DNA from: Tychonema sp. LEGE 07203
GTDB lineage: Bacteria > Cyanobacteriota > Cyanobacteriia > Cyanobacteriales > Microcoleaceae
Assembly: GCF_015207285.1 (NCBI RefSeq)
Contig: NZ_JADEXD010000047.1
Coordinates: forward strand, 1-39,684
DNA: 39,684 nucleotides
Reading direction: 5' to 3'
The notes under the pieces were generated by a model that saw only the letters and a program-made list of their open reading frames with translations, was not told the DNA's origin and did not search any database. This document shows, piece by piece, positions 1 to 10,126 of this stretch; position 1 is the first letter of the stretch, and each line of letters starts with the position of its first letter. Position numbers and translations under genes: made by a program.

Positions 1-127
1 TACGGAGTACCGTTCCTGCGCCGCAATAAACTCCACTCCCTTCTAGGGATTGAAACCATTGAGTATTTACCCTCATTAGTAGAGTAAGAAGCCGCAATAA
101 ACTCCACTCCCTTCTAGGGATTGAAAC
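1..127 (+). repeat. Duplicated spacer block inside the CRISPR array (copy 1; copy 2 at 229-355)
   Basis: Bases 1-127 equal bases 229-355: the 3' end of one spacer (1-19 equals 229-247), a repeat, the 34-bp spacer CATTGAGTATTTACC... (57-90 equals 285-318) and the next repeat. The following spacers differ (128-165 against 356-391), so the right junction falls in a repeat. The left end of the match runs off the window. This fits recombination between repeats rather than two independent acquisitions. Confidence 0.95.
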
Positions 128-3100
128 TTAAGTGTAAATGTACAAACACATCATACCTATGTTTAGCCGCAATAAACTCCACTCCCTTCTAGGGATTGAA
201 ACATCTGTTACCCTAATATCCTTATATATACGGAGTACCGTTCCTGCGCCGCAATAAACTCCACTCCCTTCTAGGGATTGAAACCATTGAGTATTTACCC
301 TCATTAGTAGAGTAAGAAGCCGCAATAAACTCCACTCCCTTCTAGGGATTGAAACCGGAGGGGTATTAGTATCAGGACAAGTAGTAGAAATGCCGCAATA
401 AACTCCACTCCCTTCTAGGGATTGAAACTTTAGAATGCTGGTGCAACAGCGTCGCCCGTAAACCCGCCGCAATAAACTCCACTCCCTTCTAGGGATTGAA
501 ACTGGACAGTTGCGAAATGAACTTGCAGTGCATTCGCCGCAATAAACTCCACTCCCTTCTAGGGATTGAAACCAGACAATCAGCAAGAGTTTCTGCTAGT
601 TCAGAGCCGCAATAAACTCCACTCCCTTCTAGGGATTGAAACCTCACGGGTGATCGACACCCATGTAGATCCTCGCGCCGCAATAAACTCCACTCCCTTC
701 TAGGGATTGAAACGCATTGATGGGAGACAAGACTAGCGATGCAAGCCGCAATAAACTCCACTCCCTTCTAGGGATTGAAACCTTGCCGGACTAGACAACA
801 CGCTGCTAGAGAAGGCCGCAATAAACTCCACTCCCTTCTAGGGATTGAAACGCTTAACTGGCAAGTCTAACGCCACAATTCGCCAGCGCCGCAATAAACT
901 CCACTCCCTTCTAGGGATTGAAACGGATTTTCAACCATACGGCCGGCACTGTAATAGGCCGCAATAAACTCCACTCCCTTCTAGGGATTGAAACGATTTC
1001 CCTTAAGTGATTCGATCGTCCCTAAAATCTGACGCCGCAATAAACTCCACTCCCTTCTAGGGATTGAAACTTGGGTAATTCCAGTTCAGAAGAAAATTAA
1101 CATCAGCCGCAATAAACTCCACTCCCTTCTAGGGATTGAAACCGATCGACAACGCAACGAACTCCGTGAAGCTTAGCCGCAATAAACTCCACTCCCTTCT
1201 AGGGATTGAAACCCTCAATGAAATTCTTGAAACAATTGCGAAAACTTTGCCGCAATAAACTCCACTCCCTTCTAGGGATTGAAACGCGCGAATCACACGG
1301 CCCAGGACTTCTGTTAACCTCAAAAGCCGCAATAAACTCCACTCCCTTCTAGGGATTGAAACGGAAGACAAAGCCTGCGCTGAAAGTGCAGAAATGCCGC
1401 AATAAACTCCACTCCCTTCTAGGGATTGAAACGGAGGCGGGGGTGCAGACACTATGAAAAACGGCAGCCGCAATAAACTCCACTCCCTTCTAGGGATTGA
1501 AACGCGGTCGTGGGGATTGTGGCACTGTAAGGAATTGCCGCGCCGCCGCAATAAACTCCACTCCCTTCTAGGGATTGAAACTCATTATTAATAACCATGA
1601 AAAAGAGCAGGGATGCCGCAATAAACTCCACTCCCTTCTAGGGATTGAAACGCCTAATTCTATCAATGAAATTATCGTGAAATCTCCCGCCGCAATAAAC
1701 TCCACTCCCTTCTAGGGATTGAAACCGGTATAGTTTCCTGCCTTCGTCCCATGATGTTTTTAGCCGCAATAAACTCCACTCCCTTCTAGGGATTGAAACG
1801 TGTAGATTAGGTGCGATTTCATTAATCAAAGCTGCCGCAATAAACTCCACTCCCTTCTAGGGATTGAAACTAATCGCGCTAAACAACTAGGTAATTTCAA
1901 CTTGCCGCAATAAACTCCACTCCCTTCTAGGGATTGAAACGACAAGGAGGTAGCCAAATCAGTTACATTAGTTGCCGCAATAAACTCCACTCCCTTCTAG
2001 GGATTGAAACAAAAACCGAAACACTGATGCTGATGAATTGGGCCGCAATAAACTCCACTCCCTTCTAGGGATTGAAACAAAAACAAGCTCCGGGCAGGCG
2101 ATCGAACTCCGGCCGCAATAAACTCCACTCCCTTCTAGGGATTGAAACGGCACAAACTGACGCAGCGGTCATCAGCCCGCGCCGGCCGCAATAAACTCCA
2201 CTCCCTTCTAGGGATTGAAACGCTAGATTTTTCAGTCAGTGGCTGGCTCAAGATTTCTGTACAGCCGCAATAAACTCCACTCCCTTCTAGGGATTGAAAC
2301 GGAAAGATTGGGGGCTTCAAATTTTGGATGAGTAACGCCGCAATAAACTCCACTCCCTTCTAGGGATTGAAACTCCGATCGCCGCTTTGATATCGTCCGC
2401 AGTTATTGCCGCAATAAACTCCACTCCCTTCTAGGGATTGAAACTCAGGTAGGGTAGTGCGCGAACAGTTTCTATATAATTGCCGCAATAAACTCCACTC
2501 CCTTCTAGGGATTGAAACCTGACGGCGACGATTGCTCATTGCTTCCCCGATCGCTTGCCGCAATAAACTCCACTCCCTTCTAGGGATTGAAACTGAGCCG
2601 ACAGCGCAGCCCAGAAACTTGCCCCAGGGCCGCAATAAACTCCACTCCCTTCTAGGGATTGAAACATTCGGTATGAAGATTTGCTGGCAGATAAAATCGC
2701 CGCAATAAACTCCACTCCCTTCTAGGGATTGAAACTGCTGTACCCGCTCAAGAAATGGTGGGGGCGGAAGCTGCCGCAATGCCGCAATAAACTCCACTCC
2801 CTTCTAGGGATTGAAACGAGGTAACTATCCCCAACCAAATTGAAATTAGTGCAACGCCGCAATAAACTCCACTCCCTTCTAGGGATTGAAACTTTTCTAG
2901 ATGAACACAAGCGAAGCCCATCAGATGTGAGGCAAGCCGCAATAAACTCCACTCCCTTCTAGGGATTGAAACACCTCAACCAGAGGAGAGCGATCGCGTA
3001 GACCAAGCGCAATGCCGCAATAAACTCCACTCCCTTCTAGGGATTGAAACATTCCTCTGCTAGGTGATTTTGTCATTCCAGACAACGCCGCAATAAACTC

Positions 3101-5861
3101 CACTCCCTTCTAGGGATTGAAACAGTATGTTACTTAGTATAGCCAAATTTATCAAGGCAGCCGCAATAAACTCCACTCCCTTCTAGGGATTGAAACTAAA
3201 AATCTTTTCATTACCAACAAATATGGCACGCGCCGCAATAAACTCCACTCCCTTCTAGGGATTGAAACAAAAAAGCGTAATCACGCTGATTCAAATCAAC
3301 TTGCCGCAATAAACTCCACTCCCTTCTAGGGATTGAAACCCAAAAAGAAGTAACTAACATGAAATTGACATTTAGCCGCAATAAACTCCACTCCCTTCTA
3401 GGGATTGAAACCCAAATTACTAGAAGCACAAGCTTATCTAAAAAAGCCGCAATAAACTCCACTCCCTTCTAGGGATTGAAACAAAAATTACCCTATTTTT
3501 GACTTCAACATTAGCCGCAATAAACTCCACTCCCTTCTAGGGATTGAAACTAATCTCTTGCCTTGTAAGGGTTGCAAGCTTTTAACGCCGCAATAAACTC
3601 CACTCCCTTCTAGGGATTGAAACCAGTATCCCAATAAAAAGGGAGAGGCCAAGCGGCTGCGCCGCAATAAACTCCACTCCCTTCTAGGGATTGAAACGGC
3701 TCGTATTAGTCGCGAAAACCAGGCGAAAGGCCGCAATAAACTCCACTCCCTTCTAGGGATTGAAACGAGTCGATGTCGTTAAGCCAGGTTTTAAAGCCAG
3801 CTTGCCGCAATAAACTCCACTCCCTTCTAGGGATTGAAACCAACTTTTTGTTTATGAATATACAGGAACAATAGCCGCAATAAACTCCACTCCCTTCTAG
3901 GGATTGAAACTGCCATTTTGGGGGTCCGATTTTCAGGTCGCCTGCCGCAATAAACTCCACTCCCTTCTAGGGATTGAAACTCCACATCTTTATAAGAAGG
4001 TGGAACCACTAGAGCCGCAATAAACTCCACTCCCTTCTAGGGATTGAAACTAAACCCTTGACCTTTTATCCACTGACCCGCATAAGGCCGCAATAAACTC
4101 CACTCCCTTCTAGGGATTGAAACGCACTGTATAGGTTTCAGAAGAATAGTCAGCAATTGAGCCGCAATAAACTCCACTCCCTTCTAGGGATTGAAACATA
4201 GGAAATCAGCCAAGGGTAAGTGGGCAACAGGCCGCAATAAACTCCACTCCCTTCTAGGGATTGAAACGCCCATCAAAGAGGATTTCAGCCTTAAAATACT
4301 GGCCGCAATAAACTCCACTCCCTTCTAGGGATTGAAACCCAAAGCTACGTAATGCTGGAGCGGGTCGCGAGTTGCTACAAGCCGCAATAAACTCCACTCC
4401 CTTCTAGGGATTGAAACGGATTTCTAATTCTGGACGAAATAGTAACAGGGCCGCAATAAACTCCACTCCCTTCTAGGGATTGAAACTTTCATAAGCTGCA
4501 TACCAAGCAGCATTTTGAATGGCCGCAATAAACTCCACTCCCTTCTAGGGATTGAAACGGACAAAAGAAGATTTCTGACAACTGAGGAAATGCCGCAATA
4601 AACTCCACTCCCTTCTAGGGATTGAAACTAATACTTTCTTTAATGCAGCAGGAGGTCAAGCGCCGCAATAAACTCCACTCCCTTCTAGGGATTGAAACAA
4701 AAAATATTTGAAGGGGGAAAAGAATTATTAAGCCGCAATAAACTCCACTCCCTTCTAGGGATTGAAACTCGCTTTTTCCACAAAATAATTCGACAGAACC
4801 TGCCGCAATAAACTCCACTCCCTTCTAGGGATTGAAACTAAGCGCGATTAAACTACCCTGAAATTCGTAAAGCCGCAATAAACTCCACTCCCTTCTAGGG
4901 ATTGAAACACAATGCCTTGTGGGAGCAACTTGATGGAAAATGCCGCAATAAACTCCACTCCCTTCTAGGGATTGAAACCTATTATTCAACAAAACATAGA
5001 CAACATACTCGGCCGCAATAAACTCCACTCCCTTCTAGGGATTGAAACCAATATTTACACTTGGCATGGAATGCAGGATTACAAGCCGCAATAGCCGCAA
5101 TAAACTCCACTCCCTTCTAGGGATTGAAACGACTGAGGTGGCAATTCAAGCTGCTATGAAACGACGAGCCGCAATAAACTCCACTCCCTTCTAGGGATTG
5201 AAACAGCGTGGACTTTTGGTATTGCTGCTGAAAAGGAGCCGCAATAAACTCCACTCCCTTCTAGGGATTGAAACACTAGCGGGGTATCTGATGCTCAAGC
5301 AAAACTTGCCGCAATAAACTCCACTCCCTTCTAGGGATTGAAACGGAGGGAAAGTTGGAGCGAGGTATATTTGGGGGGTGGGAAGGCCGCAATAAACTCC
5401 ACTCCCTTCTAGGGATTGAAACTTGCTTTTTAACATTAACTCAGAGAAATCGACCTTGCCGCAATAAACTCCACTCCCTTCTAGGGATTGAAACAGGAGA
5501 TTGGAGTCGATTTGAAACACATCTCCAATCCTGCCGCAATAAACTCCACTCCCTTCTAGGGATTGAAACTCCCAAATACCAAATTCACGAGTAGCTAATT
5601 TATCAAGCCGCAATAAACTCCACTCCCTTCTAGGGATTGAAACAGCGATTTGCTTTCGCTAACAATCTCTTCCAAAAGCCGCAATAAACTCCACTCCCTT
5701 CTAGGGATTGAAACCAGATAGGCTTCTCTTTGTACTCGCTCATCTCAGCCGCAATAAACTCCACTCCCTTCTAGGGATTGAAACCAGGATGAGGTATACA
5801 GGCATATAGGCGGGGAGGTAGAAGGCCGCAATAAACTCCACTCCCTTCTAGGGATTGAAAC
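20..5861 (+). CRISPR. Long CRISPR array, 81 repeats / 80 complete spacers, leader end outside window
   Basis: A 37-bp repeat beginning GCCGCAATAAACTCC and ending AGGGATTGAAAC recurs from 20-56 to 5825-5861. By hand count there are 81 copies, which I read as identical, separated by 80 spacers of 31-45 bp (most often 33). Positions 1-19 are the end of a further spacer. The repeat holds a small hairpin (TCCCT, loop TCT, AGGGA, repeat positions 18-30) followed by TTGAAAC. From known Cas6-processed type I/III repeats, cleavage at the hairpin base would leave an 8-nt ATTGAAAC handle, so the + strand is the crRNA strand and the leader should lie left of the window. No cas gene is present to the right. 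The last repeat is not degenerate and ends 7 bp before a glycosyltransferase stop codon on the opposite strand. Subtype cannot be fixed without cas genes; a I-D or III system is my guess from the GAAAC ending. Confidence 0.99.
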
Positions 5862-5868
5862 TGCCAAA

Positions 5869-7089
5869 CTATAAAATTATTGGCTCAAAAATAGATTGAT
5901 CCTCACCCTGTTTATCCCCTCCAATAACCTCAAACAATCGATCGACTCCACAGCGCCAAGAAAAATGTTCAGCCACAAAACCAGGCCCAGCAACCCTAGC
6001 TTTGGCAGCTATTCCAGGCTGTTCGATCGCCCCGAGCATCAAATCAGTCAAATGTTCCCACTCAGGAGCTAACATAAATAAGGTTTCCCCATCAACAACC
6101 ACAGCCGTAAATTTACTCTCTATCCGCAGCGCAAAATCCGATCGCGTAAAATCATCCGTAGGGCCGCCCTCCGTGCAGATTACCAGCAAACCGCAAGCCG
6201 CAGCCTCCAACACCGGCAGATTAAAACCTTCCGCCAAATAGGGAGAAACATAAACATCCGCAGCTTGGTACAACTCAGCTATTTCAGCAAAAGATAGCTG
6301 CGTCCCAGTATAAATCAACCTCGGTAAAACCCTCGCTCTTTCGGCATCGTCGAGCACCACTCGACAGGCTTCGGCAATCTCATCTCTGGAAGGATAAAGC
6401 AGTTCAGAACCTTTTAAAACCAATCTCGCATGGGGATATTTGTCAACCACCGCAGCGAAGGCTTTTAATAAAGGGCGAATGCCTTTGCGATCCGTTTGTC
6501 CGCCGATATTTAAAAATATAAAATAGTTTGACCAGCCGAAATTGTCCCTGAGCGATTGACGCCGATCGCCCTGGGCCGGATAATAAATCTGAGGATCGAC
6601 TCCCAAAGGTACAACAGCAATGCGATCGGCCTCAACCCCGCTGCGAATTAAGCCGGCCTTTGACCACGCCGAAGGTGTAATAATTTTTACTTGTGAATTA
6701 ACAGGAGTTTGGGCGATCGACCTCACCCCCATTGCATCCAATACATTACGGGTAATCACCCCCCATTCTGTCGCTGCAAACACCCAAGTTTGGGCGCTAC
6801 TGGATACTGAAAAGTCCCACGGGCAGTACATTCGCAGCGTCACGTCGGCCGACTGATTTACCCCAGGGCTGGGAATGCTGCGGAGTAATGTTTCATTTGG
6901 GCGATCGAACAAACTAATTTTCGTCTCCCAAGCCCTATCTATGTAGGGCATATCGCGGTGAAAAATTTCTATATTTTCTCGCCGGCTAGCCAGCATTTCT
7001 AGCAGTTGAAATTGATTTGCTACGCAGTAGGAATGATAAATAAAACGCCAGCCTTCAACAATAATCTGCAACTCAACACTCCCGTCCAA
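5869..7089 (-). CDS. GT-B fold glycosyltransferase, family 1/4 type
   Basis: 406 residues. It should move a sugar from a nucleotide-sugar donor to an unknown acceptor in surface polysaccharide synthesis. The C-terminal half has the donor-site EX7E motif at Glu287 and Glu295 (EGFNLPVLEAAACG), preceded by LYQAADVYVSPYLAEG and a Rossmann start FLNIGGQTDRKG (about 192-203). The N-terminal half starts IIVEGWRFIYHSY. The whole protein aligns with the product at 18950-20113 (shared VEGWRF, ANQFQLLEML, ATEWG, GGPTDDF), so the two are paralogues. The start is taken as the ATG at 7089; the paralogue starts five residues into this protein, so a slightly later start is possible. The stop codon is 7 bp from the end of the CRISPR array, which is read towards it. 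Acceptor and linkage cannot be told from sequence. Confidence 0.9.
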   Translation of the reverse strand: MDGSVELQIIVEGWRFIYHSYCVANQFQLLEMLASRRENIEIFHRDMPYIDRAWETKISLFDRPNETLLRSIPSPGVNQSADVTLRMYCPWDFSVSSSAQTWVFAATEWGVITRNVLDAMGVRSIAQTPVNSQVKIITPSAWSKAGLIRSGVEADRIAVVPLGVDPQIYYPAQGDRRQSLRDNFGWSNYFIFLNIGGQTDRKGIRPLLKAFAAVVDKYPHARLVLKGSELLYPSRDEIAEACRVVLDDAERARVLPRLIYTGTQLSFAEIAELYQAADVYVSPYLAEGFNLPVLEAAACGLLVICTEGGPTDDFTRSDFALRIESKFTAVVVDGETLFMLAPEWEHLTDLMLGAIEQPGIAAKARVAGPGFVAEHFSWRCGVDRLFEVIGGDKQGEDQSIFEPIIL

Positions 7090-7150
7090 AAAAATAAATT
7101 CCTAGCAGAAGAAAGTTCGGCCACGAGCAATTTACGGGATGTAATAAAAG

Positions 7151-7199
7151 TCATTAGTCATTAGTCATTAGTCATTAGTCATTAGTCATTAGTCATTGG
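7151..7199. repeat. Heptamer tandem repeat TCATTAG x7
   Basis: Seven head-to-tail copies of TCATTAG, the last ending TCATTGG. The reverse complement CTAATGA is the unit of the tract at 29405-29460, so one family is present in both orientations. The unit length matches the short tandemly repeated repetitive (STRR) heptamers known from filamentous cyanobacteria. Confidence 0.95.
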
Positions 7200-7340
7200 G
7201 CATTGAGAATTGGGCGGAGCGAAGCGGAGGGATTGAGAATTGGGCATGGGGCTCTAGCGTTGCGGAGGGATTGGCCCGCGCAGGGCATTGGGCATTGGCC
7301 CGCGCAGGGCATGGGGCTCTAGCGTTGCGGAGGGATTGCA

Positions 7341-7403
7341 ACAGTTAACAGTTAACAGTTAACAGTCAACAGTCAACAGTTAACAGTTAACAGTTAACAG
7401 TCA
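7341..7403. repeat. Heptamer tandem repeat ACAGTTA/ACAGTCA x9
   Basis: Nine consecutive 7-mers, six ACAGTTA and three ACAGTCA. A TTAGTCAT stub follows, linking it in sequence to the TCATTAG family. Confidence 0.93.
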
Positions 7404-7512
7404 TTAGTCATGTTTTGCTGTCGCCTCCGAGCTTTCCGTACAACGTCATCAGGAAGGAGGAAGAGGGAAGAAGTTATTGGTTACTAGCTTCGAGTTGCCA
7501 ATCCTATAAAGG

Positions 7513-7554
7513 CCCAATTCCCAATTCCCCATTCCCAATTCCCAATTCCCAATT
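7513..7554. repeat. Heptamer tandem repeat CCCAATT x6
   Basis: Six 7-mers (one CCCCATT variant) that stop 2 bp before the zipN stop codon (7557-7559 on the minus strand), so the tract forms the start of the zipN 3' untranslated region. Confidence 0.93.
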
Positions 7555-7556
7555 CC

Positions 7557-9875
7557 CTACCTCATCACTTGCCAATCCATAATCCGCCACTGTCCATCTT
7601 GACGGATTAAATCGTAGCGCACGCGCAGGTTTTCGTTGCGGGAAGAAACGAGCTGATCGCGATCGAACACATCAGCTTTTTCGGCTACTTGGGCTTCTAC
7701 TTGCGCCCGATCGGGATTTGTCGGATTTGTCGTAACTCCTATAACTTCCAGCTTGTGTACGTAACGCTGGTAGGCGTTGTTTTTCTGTTGAGCATCTGCC
7801 ATCAATTGCCAGCGAGACAAAGCCGGTTCTGTCAGAACTGGCTTTAATTCCTCAACAGCGTGGTTGGGGCCCAAAGCCGCTGCTTTCGCCGACAGCCAGC
7901 CTTGAATTATTTGTCCTGCAGCCTGCTCGGTGATTGGTCCCGACACAGAAGCGCTCGGTTCGGGGGCCGCAGCAGTAGCAGCCGGGATTTCGACAGGCAG
8001 TGCTTCCAGGCTGACAGAGGCTTGTTCTCCTCGCAGGGACGGGCCCGAAATGGCTTGCAGGGCACTCGCCAACAAACTGAGTATTAACCACAGAAGTAAC
8101 AAACTCAGGACACCTGCAGCTATCAACAAAGCCAGCTTGTTTGGAGGCATGGACTTGACTTGCGCGGAAACTTGTGTTGTTTTGGTGCGCCAAAGATCGC
8201 CAAGTTCGCCTGCTACCCCCTGACCTGTCCCTGTGCCCCGCCCGCTTGAACTCGGACGCCTGCGGTTTTTTGAGGTCGGCGGTGTCGGGCGTGCCGTTGC
8301 TGTCGGGAGAGAGACTGCCGCAGCCGTTCCGATTCCTGCCGCCGCTGGCTGGTATTTCGGGTTGGAGGCTGCCGTAGAGGTGTCTGCCGGTACGGGGGTC
8401 AAGGTGACGCTACTGGCTCCCTGCCCCGCAGCAGGCGGCTGCGGGGGTGCGGGTCGGCGATCGCCCGTCGGTTGCAGCCGTCCTTGGGGTTTGCCCGATC
8501 GGGGCTGCACGACCACCCATTCGTTAGCAGTTTCGCCGTCCGAGGGCAAAGCTTCCAAGTAAGCTTGGACTTTCGGATCCGCAAAATAATCTTTCAACGA
8601 AACCGACTCCGAAGCCAAGTCGCGGAAGTGCGGAAACACTTCTTCTTGCAGCCAGTGTTCGGCGTACAAGCACAGTCCGGGCAACAAATCGGGAGAATCT
8701 TGGGAATGTTCGCGAATGAAAGCTAGGGGTTCTTTTTCCGAACTGAGTTCGAGAGCTCTGCTGGCTTCTTCTGTTTGGCCCAGCAGCAGCGAACACACTG
8801 CTTTTTCTAGGTGAACGTCTTGGCGGCGGCCGAGCTGCATCAGCATCAGCTTGGCGCGGCGGATCATCGCAGGTGCTCTGGTGGCAAATCCTTGGGCTAA
8901 CAGCGTGTAAACCGACAGGTAAGTAGCGACTGCCGAGGGGCGACCGGCTTCGGCTTCAAATAGGGTCTGCTGCTCGCTGCTGGTTAGGTGTTTCCGCAGT
9001 TGCTGGACAAAGCGGAGGAAGTCTTCTATGCCCAAACCCGATCGGTCGTCTCCCGAACCGTCGATCCCGCCCCGTTCTTCGAGCATTTCTCGCAGGATTT
9101 CCAGTCCCTGGCGGCGCTCGGCGACTTTTTCTTCCGGGAGCGACAGTAATTCTAAAATGTTGTACGGACGGAGTTTGTATATATCGGCTTGCATTTCACC
9201 CCTCACGCTTGGAAATAGGCTTTCGCGCAGCAGCAGTTGTTGACCTGCTTCTAATGATTTGGCGGCATTTTGGTATTGACCTTGCTGCCACTGTTCGCGA
9301 CCGAGTTCGAGACATGCAAGACTTACTGTTAAAACTATATCCGGCCGCACGAGCTGGGGGTCGCCGAAGCGACCTTCGCCGATCGCGATGCTGCCATTGT
9401 TGAGATACGGACGACCCAGTTTCTGTACGAGTTCGTATTCCCCCAGTTCTTGCAGTACGAGCAGAGCTCCTACGAATTGGTTGTCATCGATTTCAATACT
9501 TGGAGTGTGGGGATCGGGAGCAGCGTCTAATGCCTTAGACTCTGCCGGAACGATTTCTCCTGCCTCTTGCAAAACTGTGGTCTGCCCCGATGAGGTTTTC
9601 AACCTCTGCTTGGCTGCGATTGCTGCTTCCGACTCTCGATCGTATGTTTTGGCTAAAAAACTGGCATCGTAAGCTTTGCGCCCGTCTGAGTCTGACAGAA
9701 CGGCGCAGGCTTCATCGAGCAGTTGTTTGCGGGCGACGATCGCAACTTCGGAATACTCCCGGCGCGGAAGCTGTAAAGTTCGATCGCGGTGAGCCTGCTG
9801 CAACTGTTCGGCAGTAGCTTGAATCGGTAGACCCAAAATCCGGTAGTAATCTAGTGGAATTAACACTACGTCCAC
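7557..9875 (-). CDS. zipN: Cell division protein ZipN/Ftn2 (ARC6 family)
   Basis: 772 residues, the usual size for cyanobacterial Ftn2/ZipN. The family anchors the FtsZ ring to the inner membrane and is the ancestor of plastid ARC6. Visible order: a J-domain-like N-terminus (about 1-75, DYYRILGLPIQATAEQLQQAHRDR) in which the HPD motif of true DnaJ proteins is HRD, so J-type stimulation of DnaK is unlikely; a helical region to about 440; a Pro/Thr/Ala-rich linker (about 440-560); one membrane helix (about 580-607, NKLALLIAAGVLSLLLLWLILSLL shortened here to its core); and a C-terminal IMS-like domain (about 650-772, ending GQWRIMDWQVMR). In the known topology the N-terminus is cytoplasmic and the C-terminus periplasmic. 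It diverges from pdhA across about 250 bp. The start is the ATG at 9875; some 20 bp further up are non-coding in this frame. Confidence 0.92.
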   Translation of the reverse strand: MDVVLIPLDYYRILGLPIQATAEQLQQAHRDRTLQLPRREYSEVAIVARKQLLDEACAVLSDSDGRKAYDASFLAKTYDRESEAAIAAKQRLKTSSGQTTVLQEAGEIVPAESKALDAAPDPHTPSIEIDDNQFVGALLVLQELGEYELVQKLGRPYLNNGSIAIGEGRFGDPQLVRPDIVLTVSLACLELGREQWQQGQYQNAAKSLEAGQQLLLRESLFPSVRGEMQADIYKLRPYNILELLSLPEEKVAERRQGLEILREMLEERGGIDGSGDDRSGLGIEDFLRFVQQLRKHLTSSEQQTLFEAEAGRPSAVATYLSVYTLLAQGFATRAPAMIRRAKLMLMQLGRRQDVHLEKAVCSLLLGQTEEASRALELSSEKEPLAFIREHSQDSPDLLPGLCLYAEHWLQEEVFPHFRDLASESVSLKDYFADPKVQAYLEALPSDGETANEWVVVQPRSGKPQGRLQPTGDRRPAPPQPPAAGQGASSVTLTPVPADTSTAASNPKYQPAAAGIGTAAAVSLPTATARPTPPTSKNRRRPSSSGRGTGTGQGVAGELGDLWRTKTTQVSAQVKSMPPNKLALLIAAGVLSLLLLWLILSLLASALQAISGPSLRGEQASVSLEALPVEIPAATAAAPEPSASVSGPITEQAAGQIIQGWLSAKAAALGPNHAVEELKPVLTEPALSRWQLMADAQQKNNAYQRYVHKLEVIGVTTNPTNPDRAQVEAQVAEKADVFDRDQLVSSRNENLRVRYDLIRQDGQWRIMDWQVMR

Positions 9876-10126
9876 TTCCCCAAAGCGCTAGCAACTGAAT
9901 TAGCCTATCTTAGCTAAGGTTGGTTTGTAACAAAAGCATTAGTGACAACTTGAGGACGGTTGCTCCCGGAGTCGGTTGAACAAGTCCAAGGATTTTGCCC
10001 CCTGTCTCCCTGATTTTAACAACTGGTGAACTGCTGTACAGAAAATCTTCGATGTTTTCTGGTGCGCTTGTGTCCTCTGTCGGTTTACATTTAGTGTTTA
10101 CCAAGCCGATCGGGTATTAATTTTTT

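Larger units (their letters stand above)
7090..7556. other. Gene-free, repeat-packed interval between zipN and the glycosyltransferase
   Basis: No credible gene in 467 bp. It holds three heptamer tracts (7151-7199, 7341-7403, 7513-7554) and a block of overlapping direct repeats: a 32-bp unit starting GGGCATGGGGCTCTAGCG occurs at 7242-7273 and 7307-7338, and ATTGGCCCGCGCAGGGCAT-like units lie between them (about 7270-7312). Any promoter for the glycosyltransferase would lie at the left end (about 7090-7150), where I see no clear -35/-10 pair. Confidence 0.8.

Noticed and set aside
128-5613. About twenty long minus-strand open frames, and one plus-strand frame, across the CRISPR array, repeating FQSLEGSGVYCG or VSIPRREWSLLR
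   Set aside because: They are translations of the CRISPR repeat and its spacers, whose length keeps a frame open by chance; no ribosome sites or family features.
7852-9817. Several open frames antisense to or in other frames of zipN
   Set aside because: Shadows of a GC-rich real gene; composition and codon pattern follow zipN.
9910-10104. 64-codon minus-strand frame between zipN and pdhA
   Set aside because: No recognised family or ribosome site; it lies in the promoter region of pdhA.
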